Shown: positions 14,693 to 22,213, numbered from the stretch's first letter. The stretch: 23,382 bases of DNA from Solirubrobacterales bacterium (GCA_026392325.1 JAPLCH010000263.1:1-23382), one strand, 5' to 3'. Program-made: numbers and translations. The notes: generated by a model from the sequence alone, not told the origin.

Positions 14693-16882
14693 TCACGCCG
14701 GAGCAAGAGGAGCTATCGAAGCGACAAGCCTTCGCTCAGATCCGTCCGAACTGAATCTGACCGCAACAACACCGCCGGCTTCCAGTGCGGTCACGACCCC
14801 TGGTCCGAACTGTTCATGAACAACATCGTCACCCATCCGATATCCAGTGGATGAACTTTCGGAAATCGAACGACCACCCTCAACCGCCGCCATCATCCAG
14901 TCAGGCGCCTCGGTGGCCGGCTGCTCCCCACCTCCATCAATCAGATGCGAGGGAATCTCAAACAGGAACCGGCTCGGGAGGCCGCCCATCCAGTTACCGA
15001 ACACCATGCGTCGCTGAGCCCATGTAAGCCAGAGCTCCCGTTCGGCCCTGGTGATTGCCACATAAGCGAGCCTGCGCTCCTCTTCAACATTGCCTTCCTC
15101 AACTGAGCGTGAGTGAGGAAACAGTCCCTCTTCGCATCCGATGACAAAGACAATCGGGAACTCAAGCCCCTTGGCATTGTGGAGCGTCATCAGCGTCACC
15201 AGACCACCGCCGTCCTCTCGCTCATCGGCATCGGCGACGAGGGAAACCTGTGAAAGGAAGGCCTCAAGTGAGCTGTCTTCCTCATTGCGCTCGTGCTCGC
15301 GGCCAACCTCAATCAACTCCCTGAGGTTCTCCATCCGTCCCTCTGCCTCAACTGTCCGTTCAGCCTCGAGAGCCTCGAGCATGCCGGAGCGGTTGACTAC
15401 GTCGTCTACGAGCGCACCGACTGGCGCGCCTCCCGCTTTCGTGTCCTGAAGGCTTCGAAGCAACTCGGCAAAACGGCTCAGCGCCTTGACGGCGGCCGTA
15501 CCAAGACCTGGAACGGTGTCGGGACTTGACGCTGCCTCCAGCACGGGAATACCCGAGCTGTTTGACCAGGCAAGAACGCGACTCACAGTTGTTGGACCAA
15601 TGCCTCTCCGCGGCGAGTTCACTACACGTGCAAAAGCAGCCTGGTCAGCGGGATTGGAGAGGATCTGAAGATATGCAACCGCATCCCGGATCTCTGCTCG
15701 CTCATAGAACTTTGTACCGCCAACAACTTGAAACGGAATCCCCTCGCGGGTAAGCCTGTCCTGCATGACTCGGGATGTTGCGTTTGTCCGGGAGAAGACT
15801 GCGATGTCGTCTCGCGATGAGCCCTCATCAATCAGACGATCGATCTGACCCGCAACGAATCGTGCCTCAGCGTGCTCGTCCTCGAGATCAACAATCCTGA
15901 TCAGGTCACCCTCTCCCGAATCGGTCCAGAGCGTCTTTTCCTTGCGCTCAGCATTGTTGGAGATCACCGCGTTGGCAGCCGAAAGAATGGTCTGTGTGGA
16001 GCGGTAGTTCTGCTCAAGTTTGACGACAACAGCGTCCGGGTAGTCCTTCTCAAAGTCGAGGATGTTGCGAATATCAGCCGAGCGGAAGGAATAGATCGAC
16101 TGATCGTCATCTCCAACCACAGCGAGGTTGCGGTGTCCACCGGAGAGCAGTTGGAGGAGCCTGTACTGGGCATGGTTGGTGTCCTGGTACTCGTCGACCA
16201 TCACATGCTTGAAGCGCCGCCCCCACCTCTCACGAACGTCCTCATGCTCGTCAAGGAGCCTCACGGTCCGGACGAGAAGGTCGTCGAAGTCCATCGCGTT
16301 CTGCTGTTGAAGGCTGCGCTCATACGATCGGTAGACCTCCGCAACGGTCTCTTCCCACCAAGATCCTGTCGTATCTGAGTACTCGGCAGGAGAGAGAAGG
16401 AGATTCTTGGCTCTGGAAATCTCCGACTGAACTGCAGATGGCACGACCTTTTTCGGATCATGGCCGAGGTCATCCAGTGTCCGTCTGATCAAACGCTTGG
16501 AGTCGTCCTGATCAAAGATGGAGAAGCCGGAGGAATACCCGATCCGCTCGCCGTCAATTCTGAGCAGCCGCGCACATGCAGAGTGGAACGTCATGACCCA
16601 AAGTCCTTGAGTTGATCTCCCGAGCAGATGTTCAACGCGTTCACGCATCTCCTTGGCGGCGCGGTTTGTGAACGTGATTGCGAGAATTTCAGTCGCTTGG
16701 GCCCGCCCAGTGGCCACGAGCCAAGCAAGGCGGTGTGTAAGCACTCTGGTCTTGCCAGAACCGGCGCCTGCAAGGATCAAAAGAGGGCCTTGATCGTGCG
16801 TGACAGCAGCCTGTTGGGGCGGATTCAGGCGCTCGAGGAGCTGAGCGGCGTCTTTGGCAGTGGGAGCGGGCATCGCCCGCAT
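14693..16882 (-). CDS. pcrA: UvrD/PcrA-type superfamily 1 DNA helicase
   Basis: A 3'-to-5' SF1A helicase acting in nucleotide excision repair and removal of RecA or stalled transcription complexes. Helicase motifs appear in order: I (AGAGSGKTRVLTHR), Ia (ILAITFTNRAAKEM), II (VDEYQDTNHAQYRLLQLL), III (VVGDDDQSIYSFRSADIRNI), IV (KLEQNYRST), V (LMTLHNAKGLEFPIVFVIGC) and VI (YVAITRAERELWL). The C-terminal GDDVVHEQFGPGVVTALE is the Tudor-like RNAP-binding tail seen in PcrA/UvrD. The start is ambiguous among GTG 16885, ATG 16882 and ATG 16873; LNPPQQAAV, the Q-motif region, begins soon after all three. A TACCGT hexamer at 16889-16884 would place transcription initiation just before ATG 16873. The gene lies 41 bases after the deacetylase gene. 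pcrA and uvrD cannot be separated with certainty by eye. Confidence 0.95.
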   Translation of the reverse strand: MRAMPAPTAKDAAQLLERLNPPQQAAVTHDQGPLLILAGAGSGKTRVLTHRLAWLVATGRAQATEILAITFTNRAAKEMRERVEHLLGRSTQGLWVMTFHSACARLLRIDGERIGYSSGFSIFDQDDSKRLIRRTLDDLGHDPKKVVPSAVQSEISRAKNLLLSPAEYSDTTGSWWEETVAEVYRSYERSLQQQNAMDFDDLLVRTVRLLDEHEDVRERWGRRFKHVMVDEYQDTNHAQYRLLQLLSGGHRNLAVVGDDDQSIYSFRSADIRNILDFEKDYPDAVVVKLEQNYRSTQTILSAANAVISNNAERKEKTLWTDSGEGDLIRIVDLEDEHAEARFVAGQIDRLIDEGSSRDDIAVFSRTNATSRVMQDRLTREGIPFQVVGGTKFYERAEIRDAVAYLQILSNPADQAAFARVVNSPRRGIGPTTVSRVLAWSNSSGIPVLEAASSPDTVPGLGTAAVKALSRFAELLRSLQDTKAGGAPVGALVDDVVNRSGMLEALEAERTVEAEGRMENLRELIEVGREHERNEEDSSLEAFLSQVSLVADADEREDGGGLVTLMTLHNAKGLEFPIVFVIGCEEGLFPHSRSVEEGNVEEERRLAYVAITRAERELWLTWAQRRMVFGNWMGGLPSRFLFEIPSHLIDGGGEQPATEAPDWMMAAVEGGRSISESSSTGYRMGDDVVHEQFGPGVVTALEAGGVVAVRFSSDGSERRLVASIAPLAPA

Positions 16883-16923
16883 CACGGTAGCGCCCCCAGC
16901 GGCAGGGGCCAGATGACTTGCTT

Positions 16924-17844
16924 TTAGGCCCCAGCGCCGACAGGGGGCGGCGTCTCGCCCGCACGAGGAGGGTCCTCAGCAAGAAGCCGGGGTACGGTCA
17001 CCATGCTGTAGCCCCGCGTCCGCAGCCCTTCAATGATGCGAGGGAGCGCGGCCAGCGTCTGTTCACGCGGACCTCCACCATCATGCATCAGAATTATCGA
17101 CCCTGATTGCACCTGCGAAAGAACGTTGTTCACGATTGCATCAACCCCGGGGCGCGACCAGTCAAGCGAGTCGACATCCCAGAGAACCAAAAGCATCTTT
17201 TTCTTCTTTGCAGCAGCCAACGTGGCCTGGTCATAGGCTCCATATGGAGGCCTGAAAAGCCGGGGAGCGTCAAGACCAAGAGCTGTTATTGCAGCGGAGG
17301 TCCGATTGATTTCACTCTGCTGCTCACCAATAGACAAGGTTGGAAGCTGCGGGTGGCTCCAGGTGTGGTCTGCAATCACATTCCCGGCGTCTCTTGCGCT
17401 GACGCTGTTGGGACCGAACGTCGAAATCAGTCCTCCGAGGCTGAAGAATGTCCCCGACACGCCCTGATTACGAAGGATCGCAAGCACTCTGGGCGTGTAC
17501 TCGCTCGGTCCGTCATCAAATGTCAACGCAACCGCTTTCTTTTCTCCGCCACCCTTGACGATGTACGGAGTCGTGACCAGCACGGAATCGATCGCAGCCT
17601 CGTCAACCTTCGTCACCTTCGCAAGAAGTGAACCGCTCCCGATTCCTCCGATTGCTTGAATCCGCGAGGCGAACGCATCCGCAGGGGCGCTGGATGACGA
17701 GCCTCCACCCAGAGAGGCAATGCCCCATACGACAAATGCGGCAAGGGCCAATGCCCCAGCGCCTGCTGCGCGGCGTCTGCGCTGGTGGACTGCCTCTGAA
17801 GAAACCCGCAGCCGGGTTTCGCTCCTGTCGTCAGGTTGACTCAC
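16924..17844 (-). CDS. Membrane-anchored polysaccharide deacetylase (NodB domain)
   Basis: A carbohydrate esterase family 4 (NodB-type) protein expected to deacetylate a cell-wall or exopolysaccharide outside the cell. After a basic patch (HQRRRRAAG) comes one membrane segment (AGALALAAFVVWGIASLGG), so it is probably a signal-anchored extracellular enzyme, then a Ser/Gly linker. The NodB motifs are ALTFDDGPS (catalytic base Asp and metal Asp), HTWSHPQL (the HxxxH metal ligands), FRPPYGAYD, LWDVDSLDWSRPG and SIILMHDGG. The start is uncertain. I chose GTG 17844 (about 306 aa), because upstream alternatives at TTG 17865 and GTG 17910 lack a better ribosome-binding site, and the longest frame (GTG 17958) would overlap the divergent gene. 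The substrate cannot be told from sequence. Confidence 0.88.
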   Translation of the reverse strand: MSQPDDRSETRLRVSSEAVHQRRRRAAGAGALALAAFVVWGIASLGGGSSSSAPADAFASRIQAIGGIGSGSLLAKVTKVDEAAIDSVLVTTPYIVKGGGEKKAVALTFDDGPSEYTPRVLAILRNQGVSGTFFSLGGLISTFGPNSVSARDAGNVIADHTWSHPQLPTLSIGEQQSEINRTSAAITALGLDAPRLFRPPYGAYDQATLAAAKKKKMLLVLWDVDSLDWSRPGVDAIVNNVLSQVQSGSIILMHDGGGPREQTLAALPRIIEGLRTRGYSMVTVPRLLAEDPPRAGETPPPVGAGA

Positions 17845-17926
17845 TCGATTCCAAGTATGACGCAAATCCGACTCAAAACCCCGGGGAAGTGCAACCCGGC
17901 CGGGATTCACCGTAGGATCACTCCCC
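17845..17926. promoter_or_regulatory. Divergent promoter region, deacetylase / glycosyltransferase
   Basis: Rightward TAGGAT (17913-17918) ends 8 bases before the glycosyltransferase GTG at 17927, arguing for a leaderless message. A leftward TACGGT (17914-17909) faces the deacetylase gene, and the two hexamers share the TA at 17913-17914. The leftward transcript would have a 5' leader of some 55 bases to GTG 17844. No convincing -35 on either side. Confidence 0.4.
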
Positions 17927-18685
17927 GTGTCCCCAACCGTTTGGCTAGTCCTCCCCACCTACAACGAGTCAGAGAACATCGAGTCGATACTCGACGCGAT
18001 TACAGTCCAACTCGAGGCGGCCGCAACCGGCAACTGGCATGTCCTTGTCGTGGACGACAACTCCCCCGACGGAACAGGGAGAACCGCCGATCGCTTGAGC
18101 CAAGAGAGCGGCGGACGGATTGAGGTCCTCCACAGGCCAGGTAAAGAAGGGCTCGGCCGAGCGTATGTGGCCGGCTTCAAACATGCACTCGCAGGTGGAG
18201 CCCAGCTTGTTATCCAGATGGACGCCGATTTTTCCCACGATCCAAAGGACATCCCGCGCCTGCTCTCTGCGGCGGAATCAGCCGATGTCGTTATCGGTTC
18301 GCGCTACGCGGCAGGAGGAATGGTTCGGGATTGGGGCACAATGCGGCGGGTCTTGAGTCGAGGTGGCTGCCGCTACGCCAGCACGATTCTTGGTGCAGAG
18401 GTTGCGGACCTAACCGGAGGGTTCAAGTGTCTTAGAAGGAGGACACTTGAGCTGATCGAGCTCGACACGGTTAAGGCCGAGGGCTACGTATTTCAGATTG
18501 AGGTCACCTATAGAGCCCTGCTTCAGGGCCTCAACGTTGTTGAGGTACCGATTGTCTTTAGGGACCGGCGCGCTGGCACCAGCAAGATGTCCAGCCGCAT
18601 CGCAATCGAAGCGATGTGGGCCGTGCTCGCACTTCGTCGACGGGTTGATACCCCGTCGGTCGTCTCCAGCGCCAACGAGTCCTAG
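17927..18685 (+). CDS. Polyprenol-phosphate mannosyltransferase-like GT2 glycosyltransferase (Dpm1/Ppm1 type)
   Basis: A 252-aa GT-A fold family 2 glycosyltransferase resembling dolichol/polyprenol-phosphate mannose synthases, which load a sugar from a nucleotide donor onto the lipid carrier at the cytoplasmic face of the membrane. Motifs are VLPTYNESENI at the start, VVDDNSPDGTGRTAD, GLGRAYVAGF, the metal-binding QMDADFSHDPKDIP (DxD), GSRYAAGG, DLTGGFKCLRR, GYVFQIEVTYRA and VPIVFRDRRAGTSKMS. It has no C-terminal membrane domain, so it matches the soluble catalytic-domain-only form. The exact sugar is not certain. The GTG start lies 8 bases after a TAGGAT hexamer and has no Shine-Dalgarno sequence. 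It ends 8 bases from the convergent cysE stop. The divergent deacetylase suggests a cell-envelope role. Confidence 0.9.
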   Translation: MSPTVWLVLPTYNESENIESILDAITVQLEAAATGNWHVLVVDDNSPDGTGRTADRLSQESGGRIEVLHRPGKEGLGRAYVAGFKHALAGGAQLVIQMDADFSHDPKDIPRLLSAAESADVVIGSRYAAGGMVRDWGTMRRVLSRGGCRYASTILGAEVADLTGGFKCLRRRTLELIELDTVKAEGYVFQIEVTYRALLQGLNVVEVPIVFRDRRAGTSKMSSRIAIEAMWAVLALRRRVDTPSVVSSANES

Positions 18686-18693
18686 AGACCCGA

Positions 18694-19419
18694 CTAGCCG
18701 CCTGCGCTGGTGGGCCCGCGCCTCGGGTTCATTCGCCGGACCTCGCCAGGCTTGGTTCCAGACTGCTTCTCGACGATGTCAAGCCTTTCCGCGAGCGAAC
18801 CCAGAGCATCAGCAACTGGATCCGGAAGGTGAGCCCAATCTGCATCGCGTCCCTCTGGTCGCTTTCCATCAACACGGACTGGATGACCCGGATTGCCCAC
18901 AACAGTCGAGCCCTCAGGGACGTCATGAATGACCACGCTGTTGGCTCCGATCTTGGATCGGTCACCAACTGTGATTGGCCCGAGAAGTTTCGCTCCGGAA
19001 CCAATGGTGACGTCGCTTCCTACTGAGGGGTGCCGTTTCCCGACCGCAAACCCCGTGCCACCGAGGGTGACTCCCTGATAGAGGGTCACATTGGAACCAA
19101 GGGATGCGGTCTCACCTATCACGACGCCCATGCCATGGTCAATGAACAGCCCTTCTCCGATCTTGGCCGCAGGATGGATCTCAATCCCTGTGAGGAGCCT
19201 TGCACCAGCCGAAATCGCTCTTGGAGCAAAGGGGACGCCGTTCTCATGCAAGGCATGGGCCACTCGGTGTGAGAGAACCGCGTGAACGCCGGGCCAGAGG
19301 GCTAGCACGGTAACCGCTCCCACTCCGCGGGCGGCCGGGTCGCGATCGATCGCTGCGCCTACATCGTGGCGCACCTCATTTGCGACTCGTCTGAGGGCAC
19401 CTAGGCCCGGAATTGCCAT
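18694..19419 (-). CDS. cysE: Serine O-acetyltransferase (CysE)
   Basis: Acetyl-CoA-dependent enzyme, 241 aa, making O-acetylserine for CysK. The N-terminal helical part (residues 1-70) precedes a left-handed beta-helix of hexapeptide repeats. The active-site Asp-His pair is at 94-95 (FIDHGMGVVIGET), followed by TLYQGVTLGGTG and GKRHPSVG, all typical of bacterial serine acetyltransferases. A hydrophilic C-terminal extension of about 60 residues ends in a basic RRMNPRRG segment. I cannot tell whether it carries the CysK-docking Ile terminus; it ends in Gly, so classical docking looks unlikely. ATG 19419 follows a TAGAGT hexamer with 6 bases between, suggesting a leaderless start of its own, 55 bases downstream of cysK. 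Confidence 0.95.
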   Translation of the reverse strand: MAIPGLGALRRVANEVRHDVGAAIDRDPAARGVGAVTVLALWPGVHAVLSHRVAHALHENGVPFAPRAISAGARLLTGIEIHPAAKIGEGLFIDHGMGVVIGETASLGSNVTLYQGVTLGGTGFAVGKRHPSVGSDVTIGSGAKLLGPITVGDRSKIGANSVVIHDVPEGSTVVGNPGHPVRVDGKRPEGRDADWAHLPDPVADALGSLAERLDIVEKQSGTKPGEVRRMNPRRGPTSAGG

Positions 19420-19425
19420 GCTCTG

Positions 19426-19431
19426 ACTCTA
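19426..19431 (-). promoter_or_regulatory. Candidate -10 of cysE
   Basis: TAGAGT ends 6 bases before the cysE ATG and no Shine-Dalgarno sequence is present. No good -35 was seen. cysE may therefore be transcribed separately from cysK. Confidence 0.3.
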
Positions 19432-19454
19432 ACGCCAGAGGGTTGACATCGGCG

Positions 19455-19481
19455 CGCCTGAGACCTGACTGCCCTCAGGCG
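19455..19481 (-). terminator. Hairpin at the cysK stop codon, upstream of cysE
   Basis: CGCCTGAG (19455-19462) and CTCAGGCG (19474-19481) form a perfect 8-bp G+C-rich stem with an 11-base loop. It straddles the cysK stop (19477-19475) and precedes the cysE promoter. It has no T-tract, so it may be an intrinsic-like terminator, an mRNA-stabilising hairpin or a pause site. Confidence 0.4.
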
Positions 19482-20410
19482 TCAGTCGGGGCAAAGAAAG
19501 GAGCTGAGGCATAGCGTTCACCGGAGTCCGGCAGGACCACAGCTATTCGCTTTCCTGCGAACTCAGGACGGGAAGCGATCTGGGCTGCTCCCCAGAGCGC
19601 TGCACCACAGCTCATCCCGAGTAGAAGTCCTTCCACCCGGGCTGCTGACCAGGCAGTCCCAATCGCATTGTCGTCGCTGACCGGAATCACCTCATCAATC
19701 AGCTCTCGGTCCAATACTGGCGGAACGAAACCAGCACCAATCCCTTGAATTCGATGCGGGCCAGGACGCCCACCGCTCAATACTGGCGATGCCTCGGGTT
19801 CCACAGCGACCACTCGAAGACTTGGGTTCCGCTCCTTGAGGAAGCGCCCAGCCCCCGTGATCGTGCCTCCAGTTCCAACGCCACAGACCAAGGCGTCCAC
19901 TTCGCCTTCAAGGGTTTCCCAGATTTCAGGGCCCGTACCCGTGTAGTGCGCCAGCGGATTAGCAGGGTTCGCAAACTGATCGGGAAGCCAGCTGTTGGGC
20001 TCGGAGCCAAGCGCCACCGCTCGGGACACGGCCTCGTCCATTCCACCCATTGACTCCACCAGTTCGACTCGGGCGCCGAACAGGCGAAGCAGCGTCTCGC
20101 GCTCTCGCGACATTCCCTGCGGGAGAGCGAGCACAAGGTCATAGCCTCTTGCTGCGCAGACGAATGCGAGAGCGATTCCCGTGTTGCCAGAAGTCGCCTC
20201 CACTATTCGCGTCACTCCTGGCTTGATCAGGCCCTCTTTCTCAGCGGCGTCGATCATTGCCACACCAATGCGATCCTTGACCGAACCGCCCGGGTTCCGG
20301 GACTCAACCTTGCCAAAGATGGACGCGACCGCCCCAGGGAAGAGACGCTTGATGGGAACCATCGGGGTTCCCCCAACCAACTCCTCTACTCGTACCGGAT
20401 TTAGGGACAT
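19475..20410 (-). CDS. cysK: Cysteine synthase (O-acetylserine sulfhydrylase, CysK)
   Basis: PLP-dependent fold-type II enzyme, 311 aa, replacing the acetate of O-acetylserine with sulfide to give cysteine. The PLP Lys 45 is in NPGGSVKDRIG, the substrate loop is EATSGNTGIA (about 71-80), the phosphate-binding loop is GVGTGGTITGAG, and the end has VVLPDSGERYAS, which is typical of CysK. Cystathionine beta-synthase shares the fold, but its extra domains are absent, and the pairing with cysE supports cysteine synthase. ATG 20410 lies 42 bases after the Rrf2 stop. A TACTCT hexamer at 20423-20418 is 7 bases upstream, so an own promoter is possible. Confidence 0.95.
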   Translation of the reverse strand: MSLNPVRVEELVGGTPMVPIKRLFPGAVASIFGKVESRNPGGSVKDRIGVAMIDAAEKEGLIKPGVTRIVEATSGNTGIALAFVCAARGYDLVLALPQGMSRERETLLRLFGARVELVESMGGMDEAVSRAVALGSEPNSWLPDQFANPANPLAHYTGTGPEIWETLEGEVDALVCGVGTGGTITGAGRFLKERNPSLRVVAVEPEASPVLSGGRPGPHRIQGIGAGFVPPVLDRELIDEVIPVSDDNAIGTAWSAARVEGLLLGMSCGAALWGAAQIASRPEFAGKRIAVVLPDSGERYASAPFFAPTDA

Positions 20411-20417
20411 TCAGAGA

Positions 20418-20423
20418 AGAGTA
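20418..20423 (-). promoter_or_regulatory. Candidate -10 of cysK
   Basis: TACTCT ends 7 bases before the cysK ATG in the 42-base gap after the regulator gene. If real, the natural target for the adjacent Rrf2 protein would be here, but I found no palindrome that would mark an operator. Confidence 0.25.
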
Positions 20424-20452
20424 GCCGAACCCCAACGGGCAGGATCAGACCG

Positions 20453-20842
20453 TCAGATGAAATACATGGGGGACGCTCCCCCAGCTTCAGCCTCGGCAAG
20501 ATCAGCAATCGTCCGACCACCAAGAACCTTGCGGGCGGCCGCTGAAGCCTCTTCGAAGACTCCGCTTGACCCTGCCCCAAGCTCGCCGTCCAAAACTTCA
20601 ACAACCTCTAGTGCAGAAATCTCAGCAGCTGGCTTGGCCAATTTGAATCCGCCCTTGACCCCTCGCTGGCTCGCAAGGAGCCCTGCGCGACGAAGAGTGG
20701 CGCATATCTGCTCAAGAAACTGGGGCGGAATGCCGCGCTTTCGGGCTATCTCCGCTGCCGGGACCGGCTTGCCTTCCGGGGAGATCGCAAGCTCGACAAG
20801 CGCGCTTATGCCATATGGCGACTTTGCTGTGATTGAGATCAC
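20453..20842 (-). CDS. Rrf2-family transcriptional regulator, probable cysteine-metabolism (CymR-like) type
   Basis: A 129-aa winged-helix regulator. The family pattern is clear: SPYGISALVELA, then AAEIARKRGIPPQFLEQI (recognition-helix region, about residues 29-46), LRRAGLLASQRGVKGGFKLAKP (the wing), then an effector helix LEVVEVLDGEL. The three cysteines that hold the Fe-S cluster in IscR/NsrR are absent; the only cysteine is residue 47, in the DNA-binding part. That and the adjacent cysK-cysE point to a CymR-like sensor of cysteine supply rather than an Fe-S sensor, which is inference. The GTG at 20842 has no Shine-Dalgarno sequence; a TAGGAT hexamer ends 6 bases upstream. It lies 9 bases downstream of gltX. 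Confidence 0.88.
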   Translation of the reverse strand: MISITAKSPYGISALVELAISPEGKPVPAAEIARKRGIPPQFLEQICATLRRAGLLASQRGVKGGFKLAKPAAEISALEVVEVLDGELGAGSSGVFEEASAAARKVLGGRTIADLAEAEAGGASPMYFI

Positions 20843-20848
20843 GGGTTG

Positions 20849-20854
20849 ATCCTA
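20849..20854 (-). promoter_or_regulatory. Candidate -10 of the Rrf2-cysK unit, overlapping the gltX stop
   Basis: TAGGAT ends 6 bases before the regulator's GTG, and its first three bases are the gltX TAG stop. The surrounding CGTAGGATCA is identical to the 10-mer in front of the glycosyltransferase gene at 17911-17920, which strengthens the idea that it is a promoter element. Confidence 0.4.
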
Positions 20855-22213
20855 CGCCGAGGGCCCGTCAGGCTCAGCCGCCAAGCGCTCAAGCATCCGA
20901 TCAATCCGAAGGAGGCTCTCATCCTTGCCCAAAAGCGCGAGGGTCTCAAAGATCCCCGGGGAGATCGTTGTTCCACTCAGCGCCACGCGAATTGGTTGGA
21001 AGATGCGCCCGGCTCCGACATCGAACTCCGCCGGGAGAGGCTCCAGAGATGTCTCAATCAGTTGCTCCGTGAAGGAGTCGTCCACCGCAGCCAAGACCTC
21101 ACGTGCCCGCTTCAGGGCAGCTGGAGCTTCAGCCTTGCCAAAAACTTTAGAGAAGGCCTTTGGATCCTCCGTTACCCCGTCATAAATGAACCCACAGAGT
21201 GGCTCGAAGTCATTCAGCGTCTGGATCTTCTCGCGGGAAATCGAAACTGCTGGCCCAAGGTCCGTTCTTCCCGTAAAGCGCTCAAGCCTGGAGGTCAAAT
21301 CTGCCTCATCAAGCTCACGCAGATAGAGGCCGTTGATGTGCCTCAGCTTCTTCTCGTCAAAGACAGCGGGGCTCTTCGATACCCGACTCAGGGAGAACCG
21401 CTGCTGCAGCTCTGCAACCGGGAAGATCTCCTGCTCCGAGTCATAGCCCGCCCCAAGCAGTGCCATGTAGTTCACAACCGCCTCAGCAAGGTAGCCGCTG
21501 TCTCTCAGTTCCTGAACGGACGCGGCGCCATGGCGCTTGGACAGCTTCTTTCCATCAGGACCGTGAAGAAGCGGGAGGTGCGCGTAGATCGGAAGTGGAG
21601 CCCCCAGCGCCTCAAGCACCAAGACCTGCTTCGGCGTGTTGGAAAGGTGGTCCTCTCCTCTGACAACGTGAGTGATCTCTGCGTCAAGGTCGTCTACTGC
21701 GACGGCAAGGTTGTACAGCGGCGTGCCGTCCGCGCGGGCAATGACAGGGTCGTCAAGATGCTTGTGAGCAAAGACGGTCTCCCCGCGAACTGCGTCGGCA
21801 ACAACTGTTTCGCCCTCATCAGGGACCCGGAGCCTCAGCGCACCGTCAGGCTCCGCCTCACCCCTGTAACCCCGGTCAGCACCATGGATGTCCTTCCACA
21901 CCCGGACGTCATCTCCGGTCGCGTGTGACCGGTAAGCCCGTCCGCTCTCCTCAAGCTCAGCAAGCACCGCCCGGTGGCGATCCTCATTGGACGTCTGCAT
22001 CAAGGGGCCCTCATCCCAATCAATCCCCAGCCACTCAAGCGCATCAAGGATCTGAGCGATGTTGGCGTCGGTCGACCGCTCACGATCGGTATCTTCGATG
22101 CGGAGGACCATCTCACCACCCTGACCGCGAGCAAGCAGCCAATTGAAAAGGGCGGTGCGGGCCCCACCAATATGGAGGGCGCCTGTAGGGGATGGTGCGA
22201 ATCGAACTCTCAT
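20852..22213 (-). CDS. gltX: Glutamyl-tRNA synthetase (GluRS)
   Basis: Class I aminoacyl-tRNA synthetase, 453 aa. It charges tRNA(Glu) and, in organisms that use GatCAB and lack GlnRS, also tRNA(Gln). The HIGH-type motif is FAPSPTGALHIGGARTALFN near the N-terminus, with LRIEDTDRERS after it. The second signature is DGKKLSKRHGA (KMSKS type), and the C-terminal anticodon-binding domain ends ISPGIFETLALLG. The start is placed at ATG 22213, immediately before RVRFAPSPTG. A longer frame from 22243 would add ten residues and overlap nfo. The start codon is 12 bases from the divergent nfo start. It probably is a non-discriminating enzyme because GatCAB is encoded nearby, but the sequence alone does not show this. 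Confidence 0.96.
   Translation of the reverse strand: MRVRFAPSPTGALHIGGARTALFNWLLARGQGGEMVLRIEDTDRERSTDANIAQILDALEWLGIDWDEGPLMQTSNEDRHRAVLAELEESGRAYRSHATGDDVRVWKDIHGADRGYRGEAEPDGALRLRVPDEGETVVADAVRGETVFAHKHLDDPVIARADGTPLYNLAVAVDDLDAEITHVVRGEDHLSNTPKQVLVLEALGAPLPIYAHLPLLHGPDGKKLSKRHGAASVQELRDSGYLAEAVVNYMALLGAGYDSEQEIFPVAELQQRFSLSRVSKSPAVFDEKKLRHINGLYLRELDEADLTSRLERFTGRTDLGPAVSISREKIQTLNDFEPLCGFIYDGVTEDPKAFSKVFGKAEAPAALKRAREVLAAVDDSFTEQLIETSLEPLPAEFDVGAGRIFQPIRVALSGTTISPGIFETLALLGKDESLLRIDRMLERLAAEPDGPSA

Noticed and set aside
17845..17958. GTG 17958 as the deacetylase start
   Set aside because: It would overlap the start of the divergent glycosyltransferase and its -10, and adds residues with no signal-anchor character.
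20411..20452. A T-box or other riboswitch upstream of cysK
   Set aside because: The gap is only 42 bases, with no T-box sequence and no room for an aptamer.
20846..21928. A 360-codon open frame on the + strand
   Set aside because: It runs antisense through gltX, whose protein has all synthetase motifs. The antisense product shows no recognisable domain; long antisense frames are expected in G+C-rich genes.
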